A stretch of DNA of 5,293 bases, taken from positions 1 to 5,293 of the forward strand of contig SXIE01000269.1 in assembly GCA_005772945.1 (NCBI GenBank). Reading direction: 5' to 3'. The stretch comes from Pseudomonadota bacterium. Lineage in GTDB: Bacteria; Myxococcota; UBA9042; PHBI01. The notes beneath the pieces are model-generated. The model did no database searches and was not told the DNA's origin. It saw only the letters and a list, made by a program, of their open reading frames with translations. Of this stretch, positions 1 to 5,293 are shown one piece after another (the first letter of the stretch is position 1; each line of letters opens with the position of its first letter). Both the position numbers and the translations under genes were made by a program.

Positions 1-2
1 CG

Positions 3-122
3 CGCGCCCGCTCGGCCGTGAACGTGCTGTCGGACATGCTCGTGTCGATCATCTTGGATCGGTGGGGAGGTCGGCGCTTCGACCAACCCGATGCGGCGCG
101 CGCGCCCGGACCGAGCCCGTGA
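3..122 (+). CDS. C-terminal fragment of a sodium:dicarboxylate (glutamate-type) symporter, 5' end outside window
   Basis: Frame 3 is open from the window edge to the TGA at 120-122 and gives 39 residues. The first part reads RARSAVNVLSDMLVSIILD, which matches the last conserved transmembrane segment of the DAACS/GltP/GLT-1 family. In the archaeal homologue GltPh this segment reads GRTMVNVTGD, where R397 binds the substrate side-chain carboxylate and N401 and D405 bind sodium. The equivalents here are R4, N8 and D12 of the fragment, all kept, while the Thr after Arg is Ser and the Gly before Asp is Ser. A short hydrophilic Pro/Ala-rich tail ends the protein, as expected for the cytoplasmic C-terminus. 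Such symporters are about 400-450 residues and sit in the inner membrane, importing acidic amino acids or C4-dicarboxylates with Na+ or H+. Only about a tenth is visible, so the substrate cannot be told. The gene converges on the RCC1-type gene. Confidence 0.68.
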   Translation, partial: RARSAVNVLSDMLVSIILDRWGGRRFDQPDAARAPGPSP

Positions 123-137
123 ACCCATGCGTGGGTT
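122..137. terminator. Possible small hairpin terminator in the convergent gap
   Basis: A perfect 6-bp inverted repeat (AACCCA, loop TGCG, TGGGTT) begins on the last base of the symporter stop codon and ends in TTT on the + strand. It lies in the 47-bp gap between two convergent genes, where a shared terminator is expected. The stem is short and the T-run is only three bases, counting the two in the stem, so this is a weak rho-independent candidate. On the minus strand no T-run follows. Confidence 0.3.
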
Positions 138-169
138 TCGCGGCCTCGGCCCGGGGATGTCGAGACCCA

Positions 170-1360
170 TCAGAGCGGCGAGGTGCACCGCGCTTCGATG
201 CGGGGCCCGGAGTCGTCATTGTTGCCCCAGCAAATGGCGTCCCCGAACTCGTAGGGCACGCCGGCGCTGTTCACGAGGCCCATGCCATCCTCGACGACGC
301 CGCAAATCTGCGCGGTAATGTCGGTGGCGCTGACCTCGAGGCGGCTTCGGAAGGTGATCGGGCCGAGCGGACCCTGCGGGATGTAGAAGTCGTCGGCCAC
401 CCGGCCGTAGGTCGACCATCCGGGCGCATTGCGCACCGCGGTGGGCACGCCGATGGTGGAGTCGTGCCAGATGTACGCCGTACCGTCAGCCATCCACGCC
501 ACGCCGATGAGCTCGCCCGTCTCGCCCAACTCGAACGAGCGGACGGCCGCAGCCGTGGGGCGGTTGGCGATGAACTGCTGGCCCTTGGCGACCATGCCCG
601 AGGTCGCACGGTTGGTCGACCACATATCGAGCGTTCCGTCGTTCTGTACGGCGCCGGCTACGTAGCGCGCGACCTCCACGGCCGTGTAGGTGCCAGTCGC
701 GGGCTTGAGCCCGTTGACCACGAGCGTGTCGGTATTGTTGCCCCAGCACGTGACGCCGCCGCCCGCGATCCCGACCGCGCAGCCCACGTCGCGGCCGACG
801 CCGAGCTCGGTGAATCCCGCCGCCGTCGGAACGGCCGAGCCGAAGATGCCCGTTAGATTCCCCCAGATCCGGATCTGGCCCGCCGAATTGAGCACGCCGT
901 ACCGCGCCGTCGATCCGCTCGACAGCGCCGAATAGGGGGCCTCGCCGGTGGGATAGGCGAGCACGGTCGGGTATCCGAAGCACTCCACCTCGTGGGCGCC
1001 GAGCGTGAGACCGCAGGCCCACTCGTCGGAGCCGCCGCTCGTGCCCTCCCCGATCATGGGGTAGTCGAACGTCGGGGTCACTGCGAGAACACCGGGCGCC
1101 CACGGGGCGCTGTTCCAGCAGTTCGCGACATCGTCGTCAAAGGTGCCATCGTCGTTGAGCCACGAGACGCACAAGGCCGTGTCGCTCGGGAGGGCTTGCA
1201 GCGGGCACGCATCTTCCCACGGCGGCAGGTCGCCCCCGGTGGCGGACAGCGAAACGGGGATCGCGGCGAGCAGCAAGGTGGGAGTCCCCGCGTGCGCAAT
1301 GAGCGCAGGGGCGGAGGCAACGAGCGCAACCGGGACGAGTAGGGCTTTCAGAAGGTGCAT
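170..1360 (-). CDS. Secreted RCC1-repeat (beta-propeller) protein
   Basis: This is a 396-aa protein. The ATG at 1360 is chosen because it begins a clear Sec signal peptide: M-H-L-L-K, a hydrophobic core, then IAHA with likely cleavage after A24. An open frame continues upstream, but it runs through the divergent region and antisense to the next gene. A weak AAGG lies 10 bases before the ATG. The body carries RCC1-type blade motifs: CGLTLGAHEVECFG (116-129), RYGVLNSAGQIRIWGN (153-168), CAVGIAGGGVTCWGNN (194-209), AVQNDGTLDMW (237-247), GVAWMADGTAYIW (286-298) and a final CGVVEDG...AICWGNN (353-381). Eukaryotic RCC1 is a seven-bladed propeller; bacterial secreted versions are common in myxobacteria and mostly uncharacterised, probably serving in binding. 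There are ten cysteines, at 52, 64, 81, 116, 127, 194, 205, 353, 377 and 392, an even number that fits disulfides in the periplasm or outside the cell. There is no lipobox and no C-terminal sorting tail. Ligand and role are unknown. Confidence 0.82.
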   Translation of the reverse strand: MHLLKALLVPVALVASAPALIAHAGTPTLLLAAIPVSLSATGGDLPPWEDACPLQALPSDTALCVSWLNDDGTFDDDVANCWNSAPWAPGVLAVTPTFDYPMIGEGTSGGSDEWACGLTLGAHEVECFGYPTVLAYPTGEAPYSALSSGSTARYGVLNSAGQIRIWGNLTGIFGSAVPTAAGFTELGVGRDVGCAVGIAGGGVTCWGNNTDTLVVNGLKPATGTYTAVEVARYVAGAVQNDGTLDMWSTNRATSGMVAKGQQFIANRPTAAAVRSFELGETGELIGVAWMADGTAYIWHDSTIGVPTAVRNAPGWSTYGRVADDFYIPQGPLGPITFRSRLEVSATDITAQICGVVEDGMGLVNSAGVPYEFGDAICWGNNDDSGPRIEARCTSPL

Positions 1361-1460
1361 GGACGGACTGCCTTGACGGGTGAGGAAGAAGGCCGCGTTC
1401 GAGTCGCGACCTGCGACATGACTATCGCGCCTCGGCGCCCGGGGCTCTTTCACCTCTCTT

Positions 1461-1490
1461 ACACCCTGCATCCCGGGTGTTTTCGGGTGT
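1461..1490. promoter_or_regulatory. Candidate operator: ACACCC-N8-GGGTGT dyad plus third half-site
   Basis: ACACCC at 1461-1466 is inverted as GGGTGT at 1475-1480, and the half-site is repeated directly as CGGGTGT at 1474-1480 and 1484-1490. The dyad is centred about 110 bases before the RCC1-type start and about 170 before the lipoprotein start, a normal place for a regulator site serving a divergent pair. It could also fold as a hairpin. A chance origin is possible in GC-rich DNA. Confidence 0.25.
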
Positions 1491-1601
1491 GGTCGCTGTC
1501 GCCGCGTCGGCCGATGGCGCGTGCGCGGCAGCTTCGGTGAAGCTCGAGTTCGCGGTGGCCGTTGCGCCGCGCGACTGACGGATTCGCGGTTGATCGGTGG
1601 A

Positions 1602-1627
1602 CCTTGCCCGACGGGGCTGGGCAAAGG
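1602..1627 (+). promoter_or_regulatory. Hairpin that would cover the lipoprotein gene's ribosome site
   Basis: CCTTGCCC (1602-1609) can pair with GGGCAA-A-GG (1619-1627), leaving one bulged A and a 9-base loop. The right arm contains AAAGG (1623-1627), the only Shine-Dalgarno-like sequence before the GTG at 1640; its 12-base spacing is rather long. If the transcript starts upstream of 1602, the ribosome site would be hidden in this stem. It would not be if transcription starts nearer the gene. Confidence 0.25.
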
Positions 1628-1639
1628 TATGTCTCCGGC

Positions 1640-4641
<3,002 letters not shown>

Positions 4642-4645
<4 letters not shown>

Positions 4646-5293
4646 GCGCGGAACACCTGTCGCTTCGCGTGCTTGCGCTGTGCGGGGTCCTCGTCGGCGC
4701 GGCGCTCGGCGCGTGCGCGACGTCGCCGACCGCCGCACCCGAGGCCGCGCCCCAGCCTACCGCTGGCTTGCCGTTCATCGAGGACGACTACGCCGCCGCG
4801 CTCGCGCGGGCCAAGGCGGAGAACAAACCGCTCTTCGTCGACACCTGGGCGCCGTGGTGCCATTCGTGTCTGGCGCTCAAGACCGAGGTCTTCCCGGATC
4901 CGGCGCTCGCCGCGATCGCCGACCACTTCGTGTGGCTCGCGCTCGACGTCGATAAGCCGAGCGCGGCGCCGTTTCTCGCGCGCTTTCCGTCGCAAGCGCT
5001 GCCGACCCTCTATGTGATCGATGCGCGCACCGAGGACGCGGTCTTGCGCTGGCTCGGGACCGCGACCGCGCCCCAGCTGGTGCAGCTGCTCGAGGACGCG
5101 CGCCGGACGCTGCCGGGCGTGGCGGCGGGAGCGACCGAGACCGCCCAGGCCGACACCACCGCGGCCGCGCGCGCTGCGAATCTGCGGGTCTTCGAGCTGG
5201 CACGAAACGGACAAGCGGCCGAGTGCGCCGAGCTGGCGGCGAGCGCGCTCGGGGCCAGCCAGGCCGGGACCGTTGGGCGCGCGGACGTCGCCG
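4642..5293 (+). CDS. Thioredoxin-fold lipoprotein (CHSC active site), 3' end outside window
   Basis: There are 217 codons before the window edge, with no stop. Residues 1-25 are a lipoprotein signal peptide (LSLRVLALCGVLVGAALGAC) with lipobox LGAC and lipidated C25. A Pro/Ala-rich linker runs to about 43. Residues about 44-153 match the thioredoxin fold of the DsbD C-terminal/Thioredoxin_7 type: KPLFVDTWAPWCHSC with redox pair C73 and C76, the FPDPALAAI helix, the LALDVD strand, and the cis-proline loop LPT with P121 before LYVID. All key redox residues are present. From about 155 the sequence becomes Ala/Glu-rich and probably helical (AARAANLRVFELARNGQAAECAEL in two stretches), perhaps a TPR-like extension, but too little is visible. 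It acts in the envelope, as a disulfide reductase, isomerase or oxidase; the sequence does not say which. Its coupling to a 32-cysteine lipoprotein suggests that protein as substrate. No partner such as a DsbD or CcdA membrane donor is in the window. Confidence 0.85.

Larger units (their letters stand above)
1361..1639. promoter_or_regulatory. Divergent intergenic control region
   Basis: These 279 bases separate the starts of two divergently transcribed genes for exported proteins and must hold both promoters. I see no convincing -35/-10 pair on either strand. The best + strand candidate is TTGCCC (1604-1609), 18 bases, then TATGTC (1628-1633). It would put the transcript start almost on the GTG at 1640, so it is weak. 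The spacer-critical GG/GC pattern of sigma-54 promoters is absent. Two inverted repeats within it are listed separately. No small gene with a believable ribosome site was found; the open frames through it are extensions of neighbours. Confidence 0.55.

Noticed and set aside
62..856. Plus-strand open frame of 264 codons
   Set aside because: It is antisense to the RCC1 gene, with Arg/Ala-rich composition and no motif. The RCC1 frame has clear blade repeats and a signal peptide.
1562..1639. TTG start adding 26 residues to the LTD lipoprotein
   Set aside because: It would put a charged segment before the signal peptide and it has no ribosome site. The GTG at 1640 gives a compact lipoprotein signal.

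Overview
The window is high-GC (roughly two-thirds G+C or more by eye). It holds four protein-coding genes, two of them cut by the window edges, and no RNA gene, mobile element or CRISPR array that I can see. Three of the four genes encode exported envelope proteins: a signal-peptide RCC1-type beta-propeller, a large lipoprotein with lamin-tail-like domains, and a thioredoxin-fold lipoprotein. The long Glu-Thr spacer after a lipobox, the Cys-rich 'CxPNPC...' modules and the secreted RCC1 protein recall myxobacteria (Myxococcota) and relatives. That assignment is an inference from protein style, not from a marker gene.

Layout. Bases 3-122 (+) are the last 39 codons of a gene whose product looks like the C-terminus of a sodium:dicarboxylate/glutamate symporter (DAACS/GltP family). 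A 47-bp convergent gap with a small hairpin follows. Bases 170-1360 (-) encode a 396-aa secreted RCC1-repeat protein. Bases 1361-1639 are a 279-bp divergent control region with two inverted repeats. Bases 1640-4645 (+) encode a 1001-aa lipoprotein: lipobox, 23 Glu-X dipeptides, then [LTD - beta-sandwich - Cys-rich] twice and a final LTD. Bases 4642-5293 (+, open at the window end) encode a lipoprotein thioredoxin whose ATG overlaps the upstream stop (ATGA).

How they may work together. The large lipoprotein has 32 cysteines besides its lipidated one, and they fall in a strict 4-2-8-4-2-8-4 pattern by module, as expected for a heavily disulfide-bonded exported protein. The translationally coupled CxxC thioredoxin lipoprotein is a natural candidate for making, shuffling or reducing those disulfides at the same membrane. 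The divergent RCC1 protein, which also has ten cysteines and C-x10-C blades, may share the control region. The lipoprotein/thioredoxin pair is the most interesting part of the window; its biological role cannot be read from the sequence.
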